Shown one piece after another: positions 38,296 through 47,700 of a DNA stretch of 64,000 bases; position 1 is the first letter of the stretch; every line of letters begins with the position of its first letter. Both the position numbers and the translations under genes were made by a program. Below the pieces are notes generated by a model, which searched no databases, was not told the DNA's origin, and was given only the letters and a program-made list of their open reading frames with translations. Origin of the DNA: Flagellimonas lutaonensis (GTDB taxonomy: Bacteria; Bacteroidota; Bacteroidia; Flavobacteriales; Flavobacteriaceae); NCBI RefSeq assembly GCF_000963865.1, contig NZ_CP011071.1, forward strand, positions 2,050,501 to 2,114,500, given 5' to 3'.

Positions 38296-38410
38296 TTGGA
38301 AGTAAAAACCATTTCGAGTCTGGCTAGGACGGGAAACTCGATGTGAGAATGGTTCCCCTCCCGAAACTTTCGGGACCGAAATGGCGTTCAACAATAAATT
38401 TTACTTCCAA
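38296..38410. repeat. Nested inverted repeat between convergent genes
   Basis: Outer arms TTGGAAGTAAAA (38296-38307) and TTTTACTTCCAA (38399-38410) are exact inverse complements. Inside them CCATTTCG (38309-38316) pairs with CGAAATGG (38377-38384), and near the right arm lies the palindrome TCCCGAAACTTTCGGGA (38359-38375). The right outer arm includes the end of the VWA gene. It could act as a bidirectional terminator or be a miniature mobile repeat. Confidence 0.6.
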
Positions 38411-39573
38411 CTATAGTTCTTTTTGGCCGCTTGCGCCTTGATGGCCGTAATCATGGCATTTTCAAGCTCACCAGCCTCTTCTTTTTGGTGTTTGGCCATA
38501 TAGGCCTCACGCTTCGCGTTCAGTTCTTGGATCTCTTTTTGGATGCGGGCACGTTCCACTTTTTTGCTTTCGATGAATTTTTCGATTTCTCTGGAGGATT
38601 TTCCTTTTAGTTCTTCTGGCAATTCATCCTTTTCAAGTTTTGAAACATCGAATTCCGCATCCTCAGAGGCATCCACCAAATCCCATGAAGAATTGTTGTA
38701 GAGTCCTGTACTCTTGCTCACGGCCCTTTTTACCGCTACGGCTTCTTCCAATTCTACAGCATTGTCATCTTGGGCCACCTGCATTGCTTTTTTTCGTGCA
38801 CCGGCATGGCCATACGAGATATAGGTGTTGTTCAGCCTTGCGTTCAATTGTATGATGACATCATCGTAAGGCGTATCGATATGCACTACTTGACGGTTGT
38901 GGTCGATGGCCATGTAATCGCCACCGGTCAATTGGGCCCCCTTTTTCCAATGTGTGGAGATGCCTTGTTCGTAATTGCCACAAAAAATGGTGTTGACGAT
39001 CACATCTTTTTCTTTTGCTTGTAAGGCGGCATCCTTATAATCTAGTTTGCCCTGTGTAAAGGGTTCGTTGCCGGCAATAAAGATCATTTTAAGGTCGTCT
39101 TTGTTCTTGCCCCAGTCCAATTGTCTCAAAGAAGTATGTATTACCTGTCCGCAATATTCTTCACCACCATTGGTAGTGAGCGAAAAGAGTTTTTCTGAAA
39201 TTTCATCGAGATCGCTACTGATGAAACCTATCACCTGACGAATGTACCCCTCTCGTGACGAAAGGTTGTCATTGCCATACTCATATAGGGCTATCTGCAG
39301 TAACGGACGACTATCATTGCCACAACGGGCATAGCTGAACTCGTTCACGATGTCCCACAATTGTGCTTTGGCTTGGTTGATGAGCCCATCCATACTGTTA
39401 CTGGTATCCAACAACAGCGCTATTTTGACATACTGTTTTGAGGGTTTGGTACTTTTGGCTTCGGCCAACAAAACCGTTGGTTCTTGTTTTTTTGTGTTTG
39501 CCTCACAGGCTATGGGTGCTGCTATGGCCAATGCTAAAAAACCTGATTTCAATATATTTTTGATATTTCTCAT
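38401..39573 (-). CDS. VWA-domain lipoprotein
   Basis: The 390-residue protein has a putative lipoprotein signal (IAAPIAC, Cys23) and a von Willebrand factor A domain (about 48-240) with the complete metal-site start DTSNS (Asp56, Ser58, Ser60) and the later FIAGNEPFTQG segment. The C-terminal part (about 300-380) is highly charged and probably coiled coil (REIEKFIESKKVERARIQKEI). VWA proteins bind partners through a metal ion. No MoxR ATPase or BatA-type genes are adjacent, so the partner is unknown. It is convergent with the PorP/SprF gene and divergent from the histidine kinase gene. Confidence 0.82.
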   Translation of the reverse strand: MRNIKNILKSGFLALAIAAPIACEANTKKQEPTVLLAEAKSTKPSKQYVKIALLLDTSNSMDGLINQAKAQLWDIVNEFSYARCGNDSRPLLQIALYEYGNDNLSSREGYIRQVIGFISSDLDEISEKLFSLTTNGGEEYCGQVIHTSLRQLDWGKNKDDLKMIFIAGNEPFTQGKLDYKDAALQAKEKDVIVNTIFCGNYEQGISTHWKKGAQLTGGDYMAIDHNRQVVHIDTPYDDVIIQLNARLNNTYISYGHAGARKKAMQVAQDDNAVELEEAVAVKRAVSKSTGLYNNSSWDLVDASEDAEFDVSKLEKDELPEELKGKSSREIEKFIESKKVERARIQKEIQELNAKREAYMAKHQKEEAGELENAMITAIKAQAAKKNYSWK

Positions 39574-39785
39574 AGTCGAATTGTTTTTGATGTTGTCGGC
39601 GTAAATCTATCGGCGATTTTTTGTAATTAAAATCCATAAAGAGTGTATACGCCCAATCAGTGAGTGAATGGGTGCCGTTTTTTAGCCCACTGGCATAAAA
39701 GCCCTGTTTTTTGCGCGTTTTGGGCATTTTATCATTTTTTCGTCCGCATTAAATCAAGTAAGTTTATCATCGTAATAAGCGCTAA

Positions 39786-41966
39786 ATGCACAAAAAAGGG
39801 TACATACTTTGGGTGTTCTTGCTGTTCACCTACCCATTGCTCTCCCAAGATTTACCTGGGGAGAAAACCTTTTTGTTGGAGGGGTCTGTAAAGGGAAAGG
39901 AAAATTACACCCCGATCGCTGGAGTGGAGGTGAGAACCGATAAGGGCCAGTATACTACCACCAACGGTCTTGGTGAGTTCAAGATCAAGGTGGCCATTGG
40001 CGATTGGTTGATTGTTGAAAGCCCAGATTTTGAAACGGTCAGGCACCGGATTGGTTCCAATGAAGAGATTTCGGTTTTGGTAGAAGATTATGAGCCTAGC
40101 CGGAAACAGCTGCGTCAAGAAACGCACCAGGTTTTTTTAGATTCTGCCATCTTTTATAAAAAACTGGATATTGAGAAGAGCATCGACTTTGTGGTACAGG
40201 CCATTTCAAGCTTGGGCAAGCGTGGAAATAAAAAGGAACTTGCCAATGCCTACACCGTGTTGGGCGAGATCTATCAATACCATAAGCAATATGACCTGGC
40301 CATTGACAACTTCAAGTATGCCCTTGAACAGCGCCGAACCGTAAAAACCTCACTGTTGCTTGGCAAGACCTATATTCTTAACAAGCAGTTTAAAGATGCT
40401 GAAAACATCTACGAGTCTTTGACAGACATAAACCGTATGGTGCCGTATCAACGGGTTGAAATGTTCGAAGGGCTCGGCGATGCCAATAAGGGGCTCGGGC
40501 AGATCGATCGGGCACTCGATTTTTATAACGAGGCATTGAAGATTGCCGAGAAGAACCAGATCGCGCCGAAGGTCACTGACCTGAATTCAAAGATTGCTGA
40601 GACCTATGCCAAAGAAAAACGACCGGTAGAGGCAGAGGGCTATTTTTCAAATTCGCTTCGCTTGTCAAAGCAGGAGGCCCCGCAGCGTGCCATTCAGGAA
40701 AATGAAAAAGTGGCCGATTTTTATAGTGAAGAAAAAAGGTTCGACGATGAGATACAGTTACGAAAGAAAAGTCTGAAAGAGCTAAAGCAACTGCCTGCCG
40801 AAAAAGTATCAAGTGGATTGTTGGATGTGCAAAAAGACTCGATTACCCCGCAGCGTATCAACTACAAGATTGCCAATGCCTACATTGCCCAAGAAAAGCT
40901 GACCGAGGCCATTCCATATTTGGAAAGAAGCATCGCAGAGGCCGATAGCGAAGACGATTTGGTGGTGCAAAAAGATGCCACCCGAAAATTGTCAGAGGTG
41001 TACCGTTACCAAGGTGATTTCAATAAGGCGTTGGAGACCTATCAAGAATACGTTTCGTTGGTCGATACGCTATATGCACGAAAAGAGCAGGAAATTTCAC
41101 GGGCCGTGCGCCTTAACCGCGAGATTGCCGCGAAGCAGAACCAAATTGCGAGTCTTGAACAAGACCGTGAGCTTACACAGAGCAAGTACAACTTGGCATT
41201 GGCAGAGCAACAATTGTCAGAAGAAAGCAACAAGCGCCAAAAATGGGTGATCTACTCGTTGATTTTCGGATTGTTGCTAATGGCTTCGACCGCATTCTTT
41301 TATTACCGCAGCAACAGGCAGCAGAAATTGGCAAACAATCTTTTGGCATTAAAGTCGCTGCGCTCGCAGATGAACCCACACTTTATTTTCAATGCCTTGA
41401 ACTCTGTGAACAATTTTATCGCCAAGAGCGATGAGCGGTCTGCCAACCGTTTTTTGAGTGAGTTTTCGGTGTTGATGCGTGCCGTGCTCGAGAATTCCGA
41501 AGAAGATTTCATTCCCCTTGCAAAAGAATTGGAGCTGCTTGAACTCTATGTGAAACTTGAACATTCGAGGTTTCCAGACAAGTTTGACTATTCCATCGAA
41601 ATCGATGAAAACGTAGATGTTGGGGCTTTTGAGATCCCGCCCATGTTGTTGCAGCCCTATATCGAAAACGCTATTTGGCACGGTCTTCGGTATAAAGATG
41701 AAAAAGGCTTCCTGAAAATCGGGGTAAGGCAATTGAATGCCGATCTTTTGCAAATATCCATCAGTGACAATGGTATTGGTCGAAAGCAGTCTGCGGCACT
41801 GAAAACATCCAACCAAAAAAAGCAGAAATCAAAGGGTATGGGCAACATCAAAAAGCGCATCGCCATTTTAAACGATATGCACAAAAACAAGGTTGATGTG
41901 AGCATAGAAGACCTCTACGATGATGCGACGGGCACCCAGGTAATCTTAAAACTGAGAAAAGACTGA
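39786..41966 (+). CDS. TPR-containing LytS-type sensor histidine kinase
   Basis: The 726-residue kinase has a signal peptide (about 1-20), a carboxypeptidase-regulatory-like beta domain (about 28-100), a series of TPR repeats (about 120-440), a coiled segment, one membrane helix (about 487-508) and a cytoplasmic His_kinase domain. The H-box SQMNPHFIFNALNSVNNFI places the phosphorylated histidine at His532. The ATPase has YIENAIWHGL and DNGIGRKQS, and a closing GMGNIKKRIAILN. The periplasmic TPR array probably senses a protein. Its stop overlaps the ATG of its response regulator by 1 bp. Confidence 0.9.
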   Translation: MHKKGYILWVFLLFTYPLLSQDLPGEKTFLLEGSVKGKENYTPIAGVEVRTDKGQYTTTNGLGEFKIKVAIGDWLIVESPDFETVRHRIGSNEEISVLVEDYEPSRKQLRQETHQVFLDSAIFYKKLDIEKSIDFVVQAISSLGKRGNKKELANAYTVLGEIYQYHKQYDLAIDNFKYALEQRRTVKTSLLLGKTYILNKQFKDAENIYESLTDINRMVPYQRVEMFEGLGDANKGLGQIDRALDFYNEALKIAEKNQIAPKVTDLNSKIAETYAKEKRPVEAEGYFSNSLRLSKQEAPQRAIQENEKVADFYSEEKRFDDEIQLRKKSLKELKQLPAEKVSSGLLDVQKDSITPQRINYKIANAYIAQEKLTEAIPYLERSIAEADSEDDLVVQKDATRKLSEVYRYQGDFNKALETYQEYVSLVDTLYARKEQEISRAVRLNREIAAKQNQIASLEQDRELTQSKYNLALAEQQLSEESNKRQKWVIYSLIFGLLLMASTAFFYYRSNRQQKLANNLLALKSLRSQMNPHFIFNALNSVNNFIAKSDERSANRFLSEFSVLMRAVLENSEEDFIPLAKELELLELYVKLEHSRFPDKFDYSIEIDENVDVGAFEIPPMLLQPYIENAIWHGLRYKDEKGFLKIGVRQLNADLLQISISDNGIGRKQSAALKTSNQKKQKSKGMGNIKKRIAILNDMHKNKVDVSIEDLYDDATGTQVILKLRKD

Positions 41967-42697
41967 TGAACTTACAGGCCATTATAGTGGAAGACGAGGC
42001 AAACAGCCGTGAGATATTGCGAAACTATCTTGAAAAATACTGCAAGAATGTGACACTTTTGGGTGAGGCTTCCACCATTAAAGAAGGGCTGCAACTGATC
42101 AACGACAAACAGCCCGATATTGTTTTTTTGGATGTGGAAATGCCTTTTGGCAATGCCTTTGATCTGTTGGATGCCCTGCCAGAACGTACCTTTGAGACGG
42201 TATTTGTGACCGCCTATAACCAATATGCGATGGATGCCCTCAACAGCCACGCCGCTTACTACCTGATGAAGCCCATCAATATTGACGAACTGGTGAAAGC
42301 GGTGGCCTATGTGGCCGAGGTAAAAGAACGTGAAAATGCCTTGGAAGGCCGCATTTTACAACCACAGGTAAAAAAAGCAGAGGGAAAGATAACCCTACCG
42401 CAGCAAGATGGTTTTCAGGTGTTGGAAGTATCTGATATTTATTTCTGCAAGGCTGATGACAATTACACAGAGATTTATCTGGAAGAACGAAAAATTCTGG
42501 TCAGCAAGACCCTGAAATATTTTGAGCGGGCACTGTCAGACTTTCCGTTTGCCCGTATACACAAATCGTATTTGGTAAACGTCAACGAAATCAGAAAATA
42601 TAAAAAGGGAAAAGGGGGCAGTGTTGTTCTGTCAAATGGAAAGGAGCTTTCGGTCTCGGCTTCACAAAAGGCCAATCTGCTTTCGTATTTTAAGTAG
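41966..42697 (+). CDS. LytTR-family response regulator
   Basis: The 243-residue protein has a receiver domain (1-120) with the acidic pair Glu9/Asp10 (IIVEDE), phosphoacceptor Asp56 in VFLDVEMP, and KPI near 94-96. A LytTR DNA-binding domain (about 140-243) contains CKADDNYTEIYL and RIHKSYLVNVNEI. It is the cognate partner of the overlapping kinase gene. Target genes cannot be read from the window. Confidence 0.92.
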   Translation: MNLQAIIVEDEANSREILRNYLEKYCKNVTLLGEASTIKEGLQLINDKQPDIVFLDVEMPFGNAFDLLDALPERTFETVFVTAYNQYAMDALNSHAAYYLMKPINIDELVKAVAYVAEVKERENALEGRILQPQVKKAEGKITLPQQDGFQVLEVSDIYFCKADDNYTEIYLEERKILVSKTLKYFERALSDFPFARIHKSYLVNVNEIRKYKKGKGGSVVLSNGKELSVSASQKANLLSYFK

Positions 42698-42822
42698 TTG
42701 TTGACTCAATAATTGAGATTTATTTACTCCGACGCTTTTGCGGAAGTCCAAAATCAAGTTTTCTATTAACATCTAGCGGACTTGCTCAAAGATAGTTTGC
42801 TTTAAACCATAAAACTCCTTCC

Positions 42823-42854
42823 TTTGGATAAGGGAAAGTGGATTCCTACCTTTG
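42823..42854 (+). promoter_or_regulatory. Promoter for gamma-carbonic anhydrase gene
   Basis: TTTG (42823-42826), a 20-nt spacer and TACCTTTG (42847-42854) match the Bacteroidota consensus exactly. The box ends 34 nt before ATG 42889 and lies in the 5' part of the longer open frame from 42838. Confidence 0.7.
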
Positions 42855-42888
42855 GTCGGAGACCGAAGAGATAAATATACAAACAGCC

Positions 42889-43404
42889 ATGATAATAAAA
42901 ACAGTAAACGGAAAGTCCCCAGTTTTTGGGGAAGACTGCTTTATTGCTGAAAATGCCACCATTGTGGGCGAGGTGACCATGGGCAATCAATGCAGTATTT
43001 GGTTCAATGCCGTGGTAAGGGGCGATGTACATTTTATTAAAATGGGCAACAAGGTCAACGTTCAAGACGGGGCAGTGATCCACTGCACCTATCAAAAGTC
43101 GCCGACCACTATCGGCAACAATGTTTCCATTGGCCATAATGCCATAGTGCACGGTTGCACGGTCAAAGACAATGTGTTGATCGGTATGGGGGCGATTGTA
43201 ATGGATGACTGTGTTATTGAAAGCAATAGTATTATTGCTGCAGGCGCAGTGGTCACGCAGGGCACCCATGTGCCCTCAGGCACCATTTATGCGGGCATGC
43301 CGGCAAAAAAACTGAAAGAGGTCAGTGCCGAATTGAGTGCGGGCGAAATAGACCGCATTGCCAATAACTATGTGAAGTATTCGGGCTGGTTCAAAGACAA
43401 ATAA
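42889..43404 (+). CDS. Gamma-carbonic anhydrase family protein
   Basis: The 171-residue protein from ATG 42889 is a left-handed beta-helix of hexapeptide repeats. The three zinc-ligand histidines of gamma-carbonic anhydrases are kept: His65 (VIHCTY), His83 and His88 (IGHNAIVHGC). YrdA/PaaY-type relatives share this pattern and may be carbonic anhydrases or thioesterases, so the activity is not certain. The frame from 42838 contains the promoter and is rejected as a start. Confidence 0.88.
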   Translation: MIIKTVNGKSPVFGEDCFIAENATIVGEVTMGNQCSIWFNAVVRGDVHFIKMGNKVNVQDGAVIHCTYQKSPTTIGNNVSIGHNAIVHGCTVKDNVLIGMGAIVMDDCVIESNSIIAAGAVVTQGTHVPSGTIYAGMPAKKLKEVSAELSAGEIDRIANNYVKYSGWFKDK

Positions 43405-43745
43405 GGCCCAAGTACAGGAAACAAGAGTCAAGAACCAAGAGGAAAAAGCCAAGCACCAAATCCCCAATCCCAATTAGAAACAACAGAAAACTGTAATAAT
43501 AGTCGCCATGAAGATCATGCCGAGATCTTAGTGCCAATTCGTGAAATTCGTGTCTAAACCTTACGACCCCGAGCATCGGGTTTTCTGCAAATTCCAAATC
43601 CCAATTGCCAAACTCCAATTATAACCTGAAAAATGGAAACCTTGAACTTTATAATCCTTAACCTTTCATCTTTGAACCGGTAACCCATATCCCAAAAACC
43701 CTAAACCTAAAAATTCCCTATTTTTGGCCCTTTAAACCGAACACT
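43405..43745. other. Intergenic region with degenerate CCAAATCCCAATT repeats
   Basis: This 341-bp space holds no credible gene. The plus strand is rich in A and C, with phrases such as ACCAAATCCCCAATCCCAATT (within 43454-43475) and TTCCAAATCCCAATTGCCAA (within 43592-43611). A short hairpin, ACCCCGAGCATCGGGT, lies near 43567-43581. The end contains a likely fabD -7 box. Confidence 0.5.
43719..43726 (+). promoter_or_regulatory. Probable -7 element for fabD
   Basis: TATTTTTG is an exact TAnnTTTG match 19 nt before the fabD ATG. No good -33 element is visible. Confidence 0.4.
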
Positions 43746-44627
43746 ATGAACGCCTATATTTTTCCCGGCCAAGGTGCCCAATTCGTGGGCATGGGGTTAG
43801 ACCTTTACGAAAATCATTCAGTAGCACAAGAATTGTTTGAGCGCGCCAATGACATTCTTGGTTTTTCCATCACCGATATCATGTTTGAAGGGTCGGCTGA
43901 CGACCTAAAGCAGACCAAGGTGACGCAGCCTGCCATTTTCTTGCACTCTGTGATTTTGGGTAAGGTAATGGGCGAGCAGTTTAGGCCCGATATGGTGGCT
44001 GGGCATTCGTTGGGCGAGTTTTCCGCGCTTGTGGCGAATGGAACGTTGGATTTTGAAGACGGACTGAAATTGGTCTCAAAACGTGCTCTGGCCATGCAAA
44101 AGGCTTGTGAGCTTCAGCCCAGCACCATGGCTGCCGTATTGGGATTGGAAGATGCCGTGGTCGAAAAGATTTGTGCCGAAACGGAGGGAATCGTGGTGCC
44201 GGCCAATTATAATTGCCCTGGGCAGTTAGTGATTTCGGGTGAGGTAGAAGCTGTAAATGCTGCCTGTGAGAAATTAAAGGAAGCAGGTGCTCGCAGGGCA
44301 TTGGTGCTTCCGGTAGGGGGCGCCTTTCATTCGCCCTTGATGCAACCCGCCCGTGAAGAATTGGCTGAGGCCATTGAGAATACCAAGTTTAACACGCCTA
44401 CTTGTCCGATTTATCAAAACGTGACCACTACAGCCGTTTCAAATCCAGAAGAAATAAAGAAGAATCTGATTTCCCAATTGACCGCCCCCGTAAAATGGAC
44501 CCAAAGCGTACAGAACATGGTACAAGACGGGGCTAAGAAATTTGTAGAGGTGGGTCCGGGCAAGGTGCTTCAGGGATTGGTCAAGAAAATTGCGGTATCA
44601 GCGGAAACAGAATCTGCCACCGTGTAG
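43746..44627 (+). CDS. fabD: Malonyl-CoA:ACP transacylase FabD
   Basis: FabD transfers malonate from CoA to acyl carrier protein, supplying the extender unit for fatty acid synthesis in the cytoplasm. The 293-residue product has the expected length, the N-terminal FPGQGAQFVGMG, the nucleophile motif GHSLGE (Ser88), the PAIFLHSV segment before it, and the catalytic histidine in GGAFHSPLM near residue 198. It stands alone, apart from other fab genes. Confidence 0.95.
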   Translation: MNAYIFPGQGAQFVGMGLDLYENHSVAQELFERANDILGFSITDIMFEGSADDLKQTKVTQPAIFLHSVILGKVMGEQFRPDMVAGHSLGEFSALVANGTLDFEDGLKLVSKRALAMQKACELQPSTMAAVLGLEDAVVEKICAETEGIVVPANYNCPGQLVISGEVEAVNAACEKLKEAGARRALVLPVGGAFHSPLMQPAREELAEAIENTKFNTPTCPIYQNVTTTAVSNPEEIKKNLISQLTAPVKWTQSVQNMVQDGAKKFVEVGPGKVLQGLVKKIAVSAETESATV

Positions 44628-44689
44628 CCAACCCATTTAAACCCAATTATTTGCTCTTTGCCTAAAAAAAAGTGTTTTGGCCCTTATTT

Positions 44690-44722
44690 TTTGGTCAAGG
44701 CAGTAGTTTTTTCTTAATATTG
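44690..44722 (+). promoter_or_regulatory. Candidate promoter for the adhesin operon
   Basis: TTTG (44690-44693), a 21-nt spacer and TAATATTG (44715-44722; one mismatch to TAnnTTTG) would start a leader of about 60 nt containing two hairpins. Confidence 0.4.
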
Positions 44723-44725
44723 GAG

Positions 44726-44780
44726 TTCCTTTTAAAGGAAGCTTACCTGCGTGATTTTTAGCGCTTTGCTTCGCTAAAAA
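44726..44780 (+). promoter_or_regulatory. Two hairpins in the adhesin mRNA leader
   Basis: TTCCTTTTAAAGGAA (44726-44740) is a near-palindrome. TTTTTAGCG (44755-44763) and CGCTAAAAA (44772-44780) form a perfect 9-bp stem with an 8-nt loop, ending 11 nt before the ATG at 44792. A stem so near the start codon could affect ribosome access or mRNA stability. It has no following T run, so it does not look like a terminator. Confidence 0.55.
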
Positions 44781-44791
44781 GGCCTATCTAA

Positions 44792-47700
44792 ATGAAAATG
44801 AAATCTTTTTCCCTAAATCGTTTTAATCTCAATACAAAGAGGATGTTTTTCCTTTTTGTTTTTTTCTCTTCCTTTTTATTGGCACGAGGACAAGTTACGG
44901 TTGAGTTTTCTCAGGCTACTGGTTCAGATGATGAGAATGTAGGGGGCAATTTGCCAGTGCTTTTGGTTACAGGTACAGTAACGGTTGCTACGACTGTAAC
45001 GGTAACTGATAATTTGACGGGAACTGCCTCCAATGGGGTTGATTATACATTTACAACGCCGCAAGTGGTAAATATCCCAATTGGCACCTATCCTGGTGGC
45101 TCTTCGATACCTATACCGACTCTCGCGATAACAGGTGATACAGATGTTGAAACTAATGAAACCATTGATTTGTCACTTAACAATGCCACTGGAGATGCAA
45201 CTTTGGGGGCACAAATAACAACTACGTATACGATCACCAACGACGACACGGACTCGATAAGCATTAATGATGTCACCCAGGTGGAGGGCGATGCGGGCAC
45301 GAGCAACTTTGTCTTCACGGTCTCGGTCGATGGCGGCGGCAACGCGGCGAACAACATAGGCTTCACGGTGAACACGGCCAACGGCACCGCGACGGCTGGC
45401 ACCGACTACGTGGCCATATCGGGCGGCAGCGGCACGATAGCGGCGGGCACCCCCAGCACCACGGTCACGGTACAGGTCAACGGGGACACCGATGTGGAGC
45501 CGACGGAGGACTTCACGGTGAACCTCAGTGCCCCGAGCAACGCCACGATCGGCGACGGCACCGGGCTTGGGGCGATCACCAACGACGACACGGACTCGAT
45601 AAGCATTAATGATGTCACCCAGGTGGAGGGCGATGCGGGCACGAGCAACTTTGTCTTCACGGTCTCGGTCGATGGCGGCGGCAACGCGGCGAACAACATA
45701 GGCTTCACGGTGAACACGGCCAACGGCACCGCGACGGCTGGCACCGACTACGTGGCCATATCGGGCGGCAGCGGCACGATAGCGGCGGGCACCCCCAGCA
45801 CCACGGTCACGGTACAGGTCAACGGGGACACCGATGTGGAGCCGACGGAGGACTTCACGGTGAACCTCAGTGCCCCGAGCAACGCCACGATCGGCGACGG
45901 CACCGGGCTTGGGGCGATCACCAACGACGACACGGACTCGATAAGCATTAATGATGTCACCCAGGTGGAGGGCGATGCGGGCACGAGCAACTTTGTCTTC
46001 ACGGTCTCGGTCGATGGCGGCGGCAACGCGGCGAACAACATAGGCTTCACGGTGAACACGGCCAACGGCACCGCGACGGCTGGCACCGACTACGTGGCCA
46101 TATCGGGCGGCAGCGGCACGATAGCGGCGGGCACCCCCAGCACCACGGTCACGGTACAGGTCAACGGGGACACCGATGTGGAGCCGACGGAGGACTTCAC
46201 GGTGAACCTCAGTGCCCCGAGCAACGCCACGATCGGCGACGGCACCGGGCTTGGGGCGATCACCAACGACGACACGGACTCGATAAGCATTAATGATGTC
46301 ACCCAGGTGGAGGGCGATGCGGGCACGAGCAACTTTGTCTTCACGGTCTCGGTCGATGGCGGCGGCAACGCGGCGAACAACATAGGCTTCACGGTGAACA
46401 CGGCCAACGGCACCGCGACGGCTGGCACCGACTACGTGGCCATATCGGGCGGCAGCGGCACGATAGCGGCGGGCACCCCCAGCACCACGGTCACGGTACA
46501 GGTCAACGGGGACACCGATGTGGAGCCGACGGAGGACTTCACGGTGAACCTCAGTGCCCCGAGCAACGCCACGATCGGCGACGGCACCGGGCTTGGGACG
46601 ATCACCAACGACGACACGTTTACGGTAACTATAATCGCCAATGACAATGCAGCTACCGAAGCGGGCCCGACCAATGGCGAATTTACCGTAGATTTGGGTG
46701 CAGTGAATGCTACTGGCGGCCCCGTTACAGTCAATTATGCAATTTCCGGTTCTGCAACTAACTCCACTGATTATACAACGCTCACCGGTAGTGTCGATGT
46801 AGCTGACGGCCAGCAGACGGCCATCATCACGGTTACCCCAATCGATGACAACATTGTGGAACCTGATGAGACAGTGATCCTCACGCTGTCAGATGACGCT
46901 GCCTATACTGTGGGCAGCCCAGATTCGGCTACGGTTACCATTTCAGACGATGATACTGCCTCTCTTGCAATCAACGATGTAACGGTCGACGAAAATGAGG
47001 GAAATGCCATATTCGCCGTTACATTGACAGGGGCCGTTTCAACTGGTTTCACGGTGTCGTATGACACCGCTGATGGAACAGCGAATGCAGGATCCGATTA
47101 CGTTGGAAGTAGCGGTCTGTTGAGCTTTATCGGCAGTGACGGTGAAATAGGAAATATTTCAATAGGGATATTGAATGACAACATCATTGAACCTTTGGAA
47201 GATTTTACCGTTACCCTATCGGCACCTTCCAATACATCGGTCACATTTTCTGATGCCGTTGGTACCGGGGTAATACAAGATGATGACAGTTGTGCCGCTG
47301 GTAATAGTGCTCCAGCATTTAATGCGGGTGAGCCAACCGAATTTTGTGACACCTTTGTCAAGGATTTGGACGATTATGTGACCAGTTCCATTCCGGCAAA
47401 CTCAGAGTTAAGGTGGAGTACCGATTCCGATCCGAACAACATAGCAGGACATTTATCCAGTAGCGTACTAACAGATGCACCTGGAACTTATTACGGATTC
47501 TTCTGGGATGCCTTGAACAATTGTGCGAGCCCGACCCTTACTATTACGTTGGCGCTAAACACAACACCTTCTGCTGGTTCTCCAAACAATACTTCGGCAT
47601 GTAGTGTGCCTGCCAATGGTATTAGTATTGTTGATCTTGATGATCAATTAACGGGGGCAGATCCAGGCACATGGGTCATTACCACCGACCCTTCAAGTGG

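Noticed and set aside
44755-44780. Terminator upstream of the adhesin
   Set aside because: The stem is strong but no T run follows on the plus strand and it lies 11 nt before a start codon.
45249-46616. CRISPR-like or satellite array
   Set aside because: Units are 342 bp, contiguous without spacers, and in frame with a Calx-beta protein.
45088-46734. Identical open frames on the minus strand across the adhesin repeats
   Set aside because: They recur with the same 342-bp period as the plus-strand repeats, have no start signals and run through the coding array; they are shadows of the GC-rich repeat.
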